Shown here: positions 1-6,030 of the stretch, piece by piece | Layout: each line of letters opens with the position of its first letter | Position numbering within the stretch: the stretch's first letter is position 1 | Assembly: GCA_029978815.1 (NCBI GenBank) | Contig: JAPOIQ010000063.1 | Span: 1 to 6,595, forward strand | DNA: 6,595 bases | Direction: 5' to 3' | Source: a bacterium | GTDB lineage: Bacteria; Actinomycetota; Acidimicrobiia; Acidimicrobiales; Ilumatobacteraceae | Position numbers and translations under genes: made by a program | Notes under the pieces: model-generated | The model's input: only the letters and a program-made list of their open reading frames with translations | Databases searched by the model: none | Told to the model about the DNA's origin: nothing

Positions 1-911
1 AATGGATAGTCAACTTCGGTATCTGACACGTACGAACGGCACCAGTCAGCCCCGCTTACTGCGGGTTCAATCATCTGGAATTCTGGGTTCCACCGGACAG
101 GAATCGGCCCTGCAGGTTCGCACGGCCATGGATTTTCGTTGTAGAGCGATTGTGGGGACATGGTCATCGAGCCCGATTCGCTGATCTCACTTGCGATTCG
201 ATTTACTCCGCACAATGTGATGACTGGGCGGTCCCACCAGCGACAGTTTGAATCAAGCTTCTTTGTTGTGACGTAGTCGCCATCGTTGGTGCTTTCAGCG
301 CGAATGAGCACCGGCTCGTCGTAGCCGTCCACGTTGATAAAGGAGATCCGGGTGAATGCGCCAGCGGTAACACCGTTGCTGACTGCATTCTCGTAGCTGA
401 TGTGATCGGTACGAACCCACTCACCATCGACCAGGTTGAACATTGCCGCCTCAGGAATCCGGGAGTCTTCTGCGTCAGCGAGTGGGCCCCACCGCTCAGG
501 ACCGATGAGAATGCCCGCACGAACACCGCATCGCTCTGTGCTGATTGGTCCGTAGAGGCGTGAACTCGCATATTGAGATTGCAAGTCGTCGCGAGCTGCG
601 ATGAGTTCTGGGCTCAACTCCGGTTCAGCAGGAGTCTCTGGCTCGATCGTGGTGGTCGTTGATGTTGTTTCAGGTGAAATCGTTGTCTCGGTCGTCTCCG
701 ACGAAGATTCAGCCGAGTCATCCTCAGTGCTATCGCTTACTACTGACGACTCTGTGGTCTGCTCCGATGTCGTGGGCTCGGCACTCACGATCGTGGTTTC
801 GGGAGCTCCCAGTGTCGCTGTCGGTTCATCGGTGAGCGTGATTGATGACGAGCATGCTGCGGTAATCACTATGAGCGAACTGAGAGCTGAAAGGGCAACG
901 AGGCGTTTCAT
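1..911 (-). CDS. Cell-surface lipoprotein with Ser/Thr/Glu-rich linker, partial (C-terminus beyond left edge)
   Basis: An uninterrupted minus-strand frame starts with ATG at 911-909 and stays open for 303 codons to the left edge, so the C-terminus is missing. Residues 1-20 form a lipoprotein signal: K2 and R3, a hydrophobic stretch, then the lipobox T17-A18-A19-C20. The mature protein would be lipidated at Cys20 and sit on the outer face of the membrane. Residues about 21-100 are low complexity, dominated by Thr, Ser, Glu and Pro with runs such as TTTT, a typical flexible stalk. From about residue 101 the sequence looks globular, with Trp and with Cys at 128, 223, 234, 264 and 291 that could form disulfides outside the cell. 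AGGAG lies only 2 nt before the ATG. The gene lies 69 bp downstream of the monooxygenase gene on the same strand and may be cotranscribed with it. I do not recognise the globular domain, so the function is unknown. The lipoprotein call is firm. Confidence 0.85.
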   Translation of the reverse strand, partial: MKRLVALSALSSLIVITAACSSSITLTDEPTATLGAPETTIVSAEPTTSEQTTESSVVSDSTEDDSAESSSETTETTISPETTSTTTTIEPETPAEPELSPELIAARDDLQSQYASSRLYGPISTERCGVRAGILIGPERWGPLADAEDSRIPEAAMFNLVDGEWVRTDHISYENAVSNGVTAGAFTRISFINVDGYDEPVLIRAESTNDGDYVTTKKLDSNCRWWDRPVITLCGVNRIASEISESGSMTMSPQSLYNENPWPCEPAGPIPVRWNPEFQMIEPAVSGADWCRSYVSDTEVDYP

Positions 912-913
912 AA

Positions 914-918
914 CTCCT
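914..918 (-). promoter_or_regulatory. Shine-Dalgarno of the left lipoprotein, unusually close to the start
   Basis: Read on the minus strand, AGGAG is followed by TT and then the ATG at 911. A 2-nt spacing is shorter than the usual 5-9 nt. The start is still preferred, because the lipoprotein signal (positive residues, hydrophobic core, Cys20) begins exactly here and no later in-frame start would preserve it. Confidence 0.5.
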
Positions 919-980
919 ATTGTTGCGGAAGATAGGACGCCAGTGCGGTCACTATTTCCTGAGGCAAGGCTGAATTGCTG

Positions 981-2003
981 TCAGTAACGCTCTCGAAGTC
1001 GCGGTAACACCCCTTTTGCGAAACGCTCAAAGCTTTCGTTCATCTGTTCTGGATGAAACCCGGGTGGGCATCCCCACGTCACCACATCGGTGATGCCGTG
1101 TGTCTCGATGAACTCGCACATGTCGTTAAACACTTTGTCCTCGTCGCCGACTACCCACGTTTGTGGAATCGGATCAGAGCCTCCGGTGAGTTGGAGCGAC
1201 ACATTGTCGCCAGAGTTGGTGAGCCAGTCCGCGTAGATTCCGGCTTTATATCGCTCGGCAGCACGAATCGGAGGCCAGTCTCGATCGCGATCATCGGTGA
1301 CGAGCCAGGGGCGAATAATGCCGACTCGTCGGGTTATTGGGTCAATTCCGTATGACCGGGTTGCCTCTCGCCACGGTTCAAGTACCTGGTCGGCGGCACC
1401 CTGCGGAAGGAGATGTAGCCCAAGCCGGGCGGCACGCTCCGCTCCGGGTTGCCCCATTGCGGCCATCCAAATTGGTGGACCACCCTCTTGCACAGGTGTC
1501 GGCGTGACACGGACATCGTTGTAGGTGAAACGTTTGCCCTCGAAAGAGAATCGCTCACCAGTGAAGGCCCGTTGAAGGACCTCGACACCCTCCTCTGTGC
1601 GTGATACCCGCTGTGGGCGGGGGATGTTGAAACCATGAAATTCGTGCAGCGCATAACCCATCCCCACCCCGATTTCCATCCTCCCGTCGGAGATGTTGTC
1701 GAGAACGGCGAGGTCTTCAGCGAGGCGTAGCGGCTCTTGAAATGGCATCAACGTGATATCGGATGAGATCCGGATGTTCGTGGTTCGGCCGGCAACGGCC
1801 CCCGCAACTGGAATCCAAGATGGAAGGTATCCATCATCAACAAAGTGATGCTCGGTGAACCACACGAGGTCGTAGCCAAGTTCGTCCAACCAGGCGATTT
1901 GGTCGAGAACTGCACCGTAGAGCTGTGGCCAGTTCAGCGGGGAGCCTGGCGGGTTTCGGAAGTCGTAACAAGCTCCAATGCGGAGATGAGGTCGAGTGCT
2001 CAT
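981..2003 (-). CDS. Luciferase-like (LLM class) flavin-dependent oxidoreductase
   Basis: A complete 340-residue protein of the bacterial luciferase-like monooxygenase superfamily, whose members are cytosolic TIM barrels that use FMN or coenzyme F420. Visible hallmarks are [12 protein letters not shown] at about 43-54 (the EHHF signature near the flavin in luciferase-type members), [15 protein letters not shown] at about 95-108 followed by a glycine-rich IGVGMGY, and the P-rich [11 protein letters not shown] at about 174-184. Length and motif order match full-length family members. No signal peptide or membrane segment is visible. The substrate cannot be read from the sequence, and FMN versus F420 is undecided; actinobacteria have many F420 members. 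It is transcribed divergently from the two PLP-enzyme genes and is followed on its own strand by the lipoprotein. The ATG has no Shine-Dalgarno, but a TANNNT box sits 6 nt upstream, consistent with a leaderless mRNA. Confidence 0.93.
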   Translation of the reverse strand: MSTRPHLRIGACYDFRNPPGSPLNWPQLYGAVLDQIAWLDELGYDLVWFTEHHFVDDGYLPSWIPVAGAVAGRTTNIRISSDITLMPFQEPLRLAEDLAVLDNISDGRMEIGVGMGYALHEFHGFNIPRPQRVSRTEEGVEVLQRAFTGERFSFEGKRFTYNDVRVTPTPVQEGGPPIWMAAMGQPGAERAARLGLHLLPQGAADQVLEPWREATRSYGIDPITRRVGIIRPWLVTDDRDRDWPPIRAAERYKAGIYADWLTNSGDNVSLQLTGGSDPIPQTWVVGDEDKVFNDMCEFIETHGITDVVTWGCPPGFHPEQMNESFERFAKGVLPRLRERY

Positions 2004-2009
2004 GGATTA

Positions 2010-2015
2010 ACCGTA
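2010..2015 (-). promoter_or_regulatory. Candidate leaderless -10 box for the luciferase-like monooxygenase
   Basis: Read on the minus strand, TACGGT (fits TANNNT) is followed by six bases and then the ATG at 2003, so transcription would begin at or next to the start codon. No purine-rich ribosome site precedes the ATG, which fits this reading. I see no convincing -35 hexamer at the expected distance. Confidence 0.4.
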
Positions 2016-2024
2016 GATCATGGG

Positions 2025-2045
2025 TCACCAGGAAAATCATGGTGA
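2025..2045. repeat. Inverted repeat TCACCA-N9-TGGTGA in divergent intergenic region
   Basis: Two perfect 6-base arms, TCACCA at 2025-2030 and TGGTGA at 2040-2045, flank a 9-base AT-leaning centre. The element lies between the monooxygenase and the large PLP-enzyme gene if the latter starts at 2096, and would suit a dimeric repressor or activator acting on both. Six-base arms can arise by chance, so this is a candidate operator only. Confidence 0.35.
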
Positions 2046-2059
2046 AGTCGCGTACTGGG

Positions 2060-2089
2060 ATGACGTACTGCGGTGAACGGTGCCAGACT
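2060..2089 (+). promoter_or_regulatory. Weak candidate promoter of the large PLP-enzyme gene
   Basis: ATGACG at 2060-2065 resembles the -35 consensus TTGACA/G. An 18-nt spacer leads to CAGACT at 2084-2089, which keeps the A at position 2 and T at position 6 of a -10 box. Six bases later comes the GTG at 2096, the geometry of a leaderless start. The -10 lacks its first T, so the call is weak. The 7-base direct repeat CGTACTG (2051-2057 and 2064-2070) overlaps it and could be a regulator site. Confidence 0.3.
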
Positions 2090-2095
2090 GGAGGG

Positions 2096-3616
2096 GTGAC
2101 CGCGATATCTGCTGACATCACTGACGCATTAGAGAATCAATTTGGGCTTGCCGACCGGCTCGTTGACGAGGGCGCACTCGAAAATTCTGTTCGTCGATTC
2201 GCAGAACGAGGAATCGTGCTCCCCACGTTTGAGCAGTTGGCAGATCCCTCGACTGTTGACCCGAACCTCGTCGGTGATGCCGATCCCCAAGGTGCCGACG
2301 CTCGTAACCTTTGGCGCGTTCACTGGTACAACAACCTTGAGGGCAACCGAGTGTCAGTGCCAGACCACATTGTGTTGACGAAGGAACTCACTGGTATCGA
2401 TAGCCCGATCATCGTGGTGTTCGGTGATCGATTCCCGATGATCACCGCCCACAAAGTGCTTGCTGCGTACTCGTGTTTGGCGCCACGTGTGGTTACCGGA
2501 CAGTTCGATCCCACCCGTCACCGTGCGATCTGGCCCTCAACAGGTAACTATGCCCGTGGTGGAATTGCGATCAGTCGCATCATGGCGAGCCGGGGTGTTG
2601 CGATTCTTCCAGAGGGTATGAGCCAAGAGCGGTTTGATTGGCTTGATCGCTGGTGTGAAAACCCAGCGGAAGATGTCATTCGGACCCACGGCACGGAGTC
2701 GAATGTCAAGGAGATTTACGACGCGTGTAACGAACTTGCCCTCGACCCGGAGAATTTTGTGCTCAACCAGTTCTCAGAGTTCGGAAATCATCTTGGCCAC
2801 TACAACGTCACCGGCAGAGCGCTCTCTCATGTGTTCGAACATGTGCGTAGCACCTCGGGGCGCGATCTGCGGTTGGCGGCGTTCACATCGGCAACCGGGT
2901 CGGCCGGAACGATCGCGGCGGGCGACCGGCTGAAAGATGAGTACGGCACAAAGATTGTTGCGGTTGAAGCATTGGAATGCCCGACAATGCTCGAGAACGG
3001 ATACGGGGAGCACAATATTCAGGGCATCGGCGACAAGCACATCCCGCTCATCCACAACGTGATGAATACCGATGTCGTTGTTGCGATCAGCGACCGCTCA
3101 ACCGATGAACTTGATGTGTTGTTCAACACGGACGCTGGTCGGCGATTGCTTGCCGACCGTCATGGAATCGACCAGTCGACGATTGAGGCGCTCTCACATT
3201 TCGGCTTCTCGGCAATTTGCAACACGTTGGCGGCGATCAAGACGGCGCGCCTGCTCGACCTCGGTGCCGATGACGCGTTGATTACCGTCGCAACCGATGG
3301 GGGAGCGTTGTACCCGAGCGAGCGAGCAAAGACCCTCGCAACGAAGTTCAACGGAGAGCTCTCAGATGCTGATGCGGCGGCAATCTTCGGCGAGCACCTT
3401 GCGAATGTTTCGACTGAAAACATGATTGAAATGACCGAGGCAGATCGACGGCGTGTGTTCAATCTCGGTTACTACACATGGGTTGAACAGCAGGGAACGC
3501 CATTCGAACTGTTTGAAGAACGCCGGCATCAGTCGTTTTGGCGCAACCTCCGCAGATACGTCGAGGTCTGGGATTCGATGATTACCGAATTCAACGATCG
3601 AGTTGCGGCCTTCTGA
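2096..3616 (+). CDS. Large PLP-dependent fold-type II enzyme, cysteine synthase/CBS-like
   Basis: About 506 residues from GTG 2096. The core matches the CysK/cystathionine beta-synthase superfamily of cytosolic PLP enzymes. Lys120 ([11 protein letters not shown]) is the likely Schiff-base lysine. [10 protein letters not shown] at 147-156 is the asparagine (substrate-carboxylate) loop. SATGSAGT at 265-272 is the glycine-rich phosphate loop. [12 protein letters not shown] at 306-317 parallels the CysK segment around GIGAGFIP. About 90 residues precede the core and about 100 follow it, making it much longer than CysK (about 310). The same layout recurs in large proteins annotated as cysteine synthase or PLP-dependent beta-subunit, whose real reaction is mostly untested. 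In-frame starts at ATG 2039 (AGGA 5 nt upstream) and ATG 2060 are possible. GTG 2096 is preferred because it leaves 92 bp for the divergent promoters and the extra residues look non-protein-like. The next gene starts 9 nt downstream, so cotranscription is likely. The exact reaction is unknown. Confidence 0.88.
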   Translation: MTAISADITDALENQFGLADRLVDEGALENSVRRFAERGIVLPTFEQLADPSTVDPNLVGDADPQGADARNLWRVHWYNNLEGNRVSVPDHIVLTKELTGIDSPIIVVFGDRFPMITAHKVLAAYSCLAPRVVTGQFDPTRHRAIWPSTGNYARGGIAISRIMASRGVAILPEGMSQERFDWLDRWCENPAEDVIRTHGTESNVKEIYDACNELALDPENFVLNQFSEFGNHLGHYNVTGRALSHVFEHVRSTSGRDLRLAAFTSATGSAGTIAAGDRLKDEYGTKIVAVEALECPTMLENGYGEHNIQGIGDKHIPLIHNVMNTDVVVAISDRSTDELDVLFNTDAGRRLLADRHGIDQSTIEALSHFGFSAICNTLAAIKTARLLDLGADDALITVATDGGALYPSERAKTLATKFNGELSDADAAAIFGEHLANVSTENMIEMTEADRRRVFNLGYYTWVEQQGTPFELFEERRHQSFWRNLRRYVEVWDSMITEFNDRVAAF

Positions 3617-3625
3617 CCACCTGCC

Positions 3626-4846
3626 ATGGTGATTGGCCTCAGATGCGTGGTGTGCGGCGAGGAGATCGAGATCTCTCGTGCCTATTCGTGGACGTGCGGG
3701 CAAGCCACAGACTCTGATCCCTTTCACGTTCTCGAGTTCGTCGATGATGGGGCAGAACATTCGATCCCGATCGATGTAGCCGAACTCAACCCCTTTGTTC
3801 GTTACCGCGAGCGGATGGGTTGGTGGGCATTTGCCCGAACACATGGCATGTCGGATGCCGAAACGGTGGCCCTTGCCCGGGCGGTTGCCGGGAAGTTCGT
3901 TGTGACACCTTTGCAACACCACGATGGATTGAGCGAATCGCTCGGTCGACCGGTGTGGGCAAAGAACGAAACCATTGGGGTGAGTGGTTCGCATAAATCA
4001 CGACATCTCGTCGGAATTATGTTGCATCTCATCGTTGCTGAAACCGTCGGTTTGCTCAACGAGCGAGCCCCGTTGGCGATCTCATCATGCGGTAACGCTG
4101 CGCTCGCAGCTGCGGAGGTTGCAGCTGGGCAACGGTGGCCTCTGGAAGTGTTTGTTCCGACGTGGATGGACGATGTGTTCGCAAGTGGATTAGACGCGCA
4201 TGGTGCAACGGTGAACCGTTGCGAACGTTCCGACGGTGTGTCAGGTGACCCCGCAATGGCGGCATTCCGAAACGCCGTCGCATCTGGGTCGGTGCCATTC
4301 AGCGTTCAAGGACCGGCAAATGCGTGGTGCCTTGATGGAGGGCGCACTATCGGCTGGGAGATACACGACCAACTCAACGCAGAGAATGTCAATCCACAAT
4401 CGATCTACGTGCAGGTTGGGGGAGGGGCTCTAGCAACCTCGTTGGCCCTCGGATTGGGCAATTGCATTCCGCTCGTTGTCGTGCAGGCAGAGGGCTGCGC
4501 CCCGCTCGATCGCGCTCTGAGAGCCGCAAGAGATGTTGATTCTCCAGAACATCACTGGTCTGAGATCATGACACCTTGGGAAGAGCCGACATCACTTGCT
4601 GATGGCATCCTTGACGATGAAACCTATGACTGGATCAGTATCTCTCGTGCGCTCCAGCGATCTGGTGGTCGATCAGTGGTTGCCTCAGAGGCCGACATCG
4701 TGCGTGCTCGCGACATCGTCAACGTATTTGGGCCTCCAACTTCTGCAACAGGATCAGCTGGGGTAGCAGGCGCAATAACTGAGGTTGACTCGGGCGTACT
4801 TGATGATCGCCCAATTGTTGTGGTTCTTTCCGGAGCTGCACGCTGA
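3626..4846 (+). CDS. Threonine synthase-like PLP-dependent enzyme with degenerate zinc ribbon
   Basis: A complete 406-residue protein of PLP fold-type II. It opens with a rubredoxin-like or zinc-ribbon start as in many threonine synthases, C7-x2-C10 and C24 in WTCGQA, but the expected fourth cysteine three residues later is Ala27. VTPL at 92-95 and [15 protein letters not shown] at 113-127 place the Schiff-base lysine at Lys124. The usual aromatic of the SFKxR motif is His123. The asparagine loop reads [11 protein letters not shown] (153-163), with an extra Cys155. [14 protein letters not shown] (263-276) is the phosphate-binding loop, and [13 protein letters not shown] (371-383) resembles the C-terminal PLP-ring segment. 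No Shine-Dalgarno precedes the ATG, so translational coupling to the upstream PLP gene across 9 nt is likely. It could be a true threonine synthase, but the altered motifs and its pairing with a second PLP enzyme suggest another beta/gamma-elimination or replacement reaction on an amino acid. Confidence 0.88.
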   Translation: MVIGLRCVVCGEEIEISRAYSWTCGQATDSDPFHVLEFVDDGAEHSIPIDVAELNPFVRYRERMGWWAFARTHGMSDAETVALARAVAGKFVVTPLQHHDGLSESLGRPVWAKNETIGVSGSHKSRHLVGIMLHLIVAETVGLLNERAPLAISSCGNAALAAAEVAAGQRWPLEVFVPTWMDDVFASGLDAHGATVNRCERSDGVSGDPAMAAFRNAVASGSVPFSVQGPANAWCLDGGRTIGWEIHDQLNAENVNPQSIYVQVGGGALATSLALGLGNCIPLVVVQAEGCAPLDRALRAARDVDSPEHHWSEIMTPWEEPTSLADGILDDETYDWISISRALQRSGGRSVVASEADIVRARDIVNVFGPPTSATGSAGVAGAITEVDSGVLDDRPIVVVLSGAAR

Positions 4847-4864
4847 GCGCGGGCGCAAGCGCAG
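4847..4864. repeat. Three tandem GCGCNN hexamers upstream of clpP
   Basis: Directly after the stop codon of the PLP enzyme the sequence reads GCGCGG, GCGCAA, GCGCAG, an exact 6-nt periodicity of GCGC. The last two units form the small inverted repeat GCGC-AA-GCGC. The block ends one base before the putative clpP -10 box and would cover the -35 region. It may be a regulator site; a ClgR-type activator of clp genes is one possibility, but the match to a ClgR motif is not convincing by eye. Confidence 0.35.
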
Positions 4865-4865
4865 G

Positions 4866-4871
4866 TAGCCT
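4866..4871 (+). promoter_or_regulatory. Candidate leaderless -10 box of clpP
   Basis: TAGCCT fits TANNNT and ends 7 nt before the clpP ATG at 4879, the spacing expected if transcription starts at the A of the start codon. There is no usable Shine-Dalgarno: AGAGG at 4873-4877 lies 1 nt from the ATG, too close. A classical -35 hexamer is absent. Confidence 0.45.
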
Positions 4872-4878
4872 TAGAGGC

Positions 4879-5481
4879 ATGTCTTCCGACAATGTTCAGC
4901 CAAACCCGACCGCTCTCGATGGTGGTTTCGATCCTCGAAGCGACGTTTTTAACCGGTTGTTGAAAAACCGTGTTGTGTTGCTCGGCTCAGACGTCAATGA
5001 CGATATTGCGAATCAGATCTGCGCCCAGTTGCTCTATCTCGAGGGTGAAGATCCAAACAGTGACATCTGGCTCTACATCAACTCACCTGGTGGTTCGGTA
5101 ACTGCGGGCATGGCGATTTACGACACGATGCAGTTTGTTTCGTGTGATGTGGCAACTGTGTGCCTTGGCCTTGCGGCGTCGATGGGCCAGTTTTTGCTGA
5201 CAGCGGGCGCTGCGGGTAAGCGCTACAGCCTTCCAAATGCTCGCATCATGATGCACCAACCGCTCGCTGGCCTTCGTGGTCAGGCTGCAGATATTGCGAT
5301 TCAAGCCGAGCAACTTGCGTACACAAAGTTGCGCATGGCGCAGCTCATTGCTGAACATTCCGGACAGCCGCTCGAGCAGATTCAACAAGACTCAGAGCGT
5401 GACCGTTGGTTCACGGCCGAACAGGCAAAGGAATATGGCCTCTGCGACAACGTAATCTTGCGTCGCGGCGAGATTGTCTGA
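4879..5481 (+). CDS. clpP: ATP-dependent Clp protease proteolytic subunit ClpP
   Basis: A full-length ClpP of 200 residues. It is a cytosolic serine peptidase that forms a 14-subunit barrel and degrades proteins fed by ClpX or ClpC. The catalytic triad is visible: Ser101 in GLAASMG, His126 in IMMHQPLAG and Asp175 in SERDRWF. INSPGG at 68-73 and [10 protein letters not shown] at 77-86 are the standard oxyanion and handle-region segments. The first about 16 residues are variable, as expected for the axial loop or a short propeptide. Actinobacterial clpP genes usually come as a clpP1-clpP2 pair near tig and clpX. Here the gene is single, 32 nt after a PLP-enzyme gene and convergent with a lipoprotein gene, so it may be an additional paralog or a relocated copy. 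It may use its own leaderless promoter or read-through from upstream. The family call is near certain. Confidence 0.98.
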   Translation: MSSDNVQPNPTALDGGFDPRSDVFNRLLKNRVVLLGSDVNDDIANQICAQLLYLEGEDPNSDIWLYINSPGGSVTAGMAIYDTMQFVSCDVATVCLGLAASMGQFLLTAGAAGKRYSLPNARIMMHQPLAGLRGQAADIAIQAEQLAYTKLRMAQLIAEHSGQPLEQIQQDSERDRWFTAEQAKEYGLCDNVILRRGEIV

Positions 5482-5484
5482 GCG

Positions 5485-5940
5485 TTAGTTTTCTGCTCCG
5501 ACTGGCGTTGCTGGTTCTGGAGCATCGTGAGGAACCAGTGTTGTCACTGGGCCAAGGTCGACTTCGCATGAGGCCATTGCCCATCCCGCAATAGCGAGTG
5601 CCGCAGCCTCGCTTTGATAGGCGGCTGCGGCAACGCGTTGGACGCCTTCTTGGTCTCCGGGAACGATGGTGTTGGCGGTCTCGATTGCGTTGAGAAGCAC
5701 CGACCACTCTTGCGACACGGCAAGCGGTGCAAGTTCGTCGAGCCTTCGGTACAGCTCGAGGGTGTCCGCCAGTTCAATCTCGCTTGAGATTGAACCGTTG
5801 ACGATGACTGACCGGTTGATGCGGAGTTCTTCGCAGAATGCAGCTGCGTCGGGAGTGGGAGTCGCCTCACCGCAGGCGACCAGTGTTGCCCCCATCAGAC
5901 CGGCGATTAACGCGATTGCGCTAAGACGTTTTGACTGCAC
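5485..5940 (-). CDS. Small lipoprotein of unknown function
   Basis: A complete 151-residue protein from GTG 5940. Residues 1-23 form a lipoprotein signal: K4 and R5, a hydrophobic core (AIALIAGLMGATL), then the lipobox L20-V21-A22-C23. The mature part is Ala/Glu/Leu-rich and looks helical. Cys36 and Cys125 could pair in a disulfide outside the cell. It ends in a Pro/Ala-rich tail (about 138-151). An in-frame ATG at 6003 would add 21 residues containing three cysteines before the signal and make the leader too long, so the GTG is preferred. No Shine-Dalgarno is visible, and a weak CACACT box (5947-5952, minus strand) lies 6 nt upstream, again suggesting a leaderless message. Its TAA stop lies 3 nt from the clpP stop on the other strand. 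I recognise no domain, and it shows no similarity by eye to the left lipoprotein beyond the leader. Confidence 0.8.
   Translation of the reverse strand: MQSKRLSAIALIAGLMGATLVACGEATPTPDAAAFCEELRINRSVIVNGSISSEIELADTLELYRRLDELAPLAVSQEWSVLLNAIETANTIVPGDQEGVQRVAAAAYQSEAAALAIAGWAMASCEVDLGPVTTLVPHDAPEPATPVGAEN
5599..5632. repeat. 10-bp perfect inverted repeat (stem-loop) inside the small lipoprotein gene
   Basis: TGCCGCAGCC at 5599-5608 pairs perfectly with GGCTGCGGCA at 5623-5632 around a 14-nt loop. It lies about 120 nt past the clpP stop and inside the convergent lipoprotein gene. There is no T-run on either side, so it is not a classical intrinsic terminator. It could act as an RNA stem at the 3' end of the clpP transcript. 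The alternative is a chance product of alanine-rich codons (AAAAYQSEAAALA). Confidence 0.4.
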
Positions 5941-5978
5941 GAACCGAGTGTGACACAACGACCGCTTACATTGTCGAC

Positions 5979-5990
5979 ACCCGATCGGGT
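5979..5990. promoter_or_regulatory. 12-bp perfect palindrome, candidate operator between lipoprotein and comM
   Basis: ACCCGATCGGGT is perfectly self-complementary and its centre (5984.5) coincides, within 1 bp, with the midpoint of the 90-bp divergent intergenic region (5941-6030). It is flanked by the shorter palindromes GTCGAC (5973-5978) and GTTAAC (5989-5994). A dimeric regulator bound here could control both divergent genes. No partner regulator gene is visible in the window. Confidence 0.45.
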
Positions 5991-6014
5991 TAACGCCCCT
6001 CACCGTCTCATGTT

Positions 6015-6021
6015 GGAAGGA
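6015..6021 (+). promoter_or_regulatory. Shine-Dalgarno that sets the comM start at GTG 6031
   Basis: GGAAGGA ends 9 nt before GTG 6031 and is the clearest well-spaced ribosome site in the window. It lies downstream of the alternative in-frame ATG at 6010, which has no ribosome site of its own, so it decides in favour of the GTG. Confidence 0.65.
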
Positions 6022-6030
6022 CGAGACCCC

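Noticed and set aside
203..571. Minus-strand open frame of 122 codons
   Set aside because: It lies in a different frame inside the long lipoprotein frame (911 to 1), which has a lipobox, a start with a ribosome site and no stop for 303 codons.
938..957. Small hairpin AGTG-ACCG-CACT between the monooxygenase and left lipoprotein genes, considered as a terminator
   Set aside because: The stem is only 4 bp and no T-run follows, so it cannot be supported as a terminator.
601..987. Plus-strand open frame of 128 codons, rich in Val and Ser
   Set aside because: It is the antisense of the Thr/Ser/Glu linker and leader of the minus-strand lipoprotein. Its composition is explained by that low-complexity region, and it overlaps the leader that clearly starts at 911.
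2774..3055. Several 60-100 codon frames antisense or frame-shifted within the large PLP enzyme
   Set aside because: All are contained in a gene with intact catalytic motifs and have no domain signal of their own.
3362..3994. Minus-strand open frame of 210 codons opposite the PLP genes
   Set aside because: It spans the junction of two well-recognised plus-strand enzymes, shows no family motif, and is rich in His, Arg and Pro as expected for an antisense shadow.
5411..5707. Arg-rich minus-strand open frame of 98 codons across the clpP/lipoprotein junction
   Set aside because: It overlaps both real genes, has an extreme Arg composition typical of an out-of-frame reading, and has no ribosome site.
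5941..6003. ATG 6003 as the start of the small lipoprotein
   Set aside because: It would put 21 extra residues with three cysteines before the signal peptide, making an unusually long lipoprotein leader, and would occupy nearly all of the divergent promoter region.
6010..6030. ATG 6010 as the comM start
   Set aside because: It has no ribosome site upstream, adds seven residues absent from typical family N-termini, and places the good GGAAGGA site inside the coding sequence.
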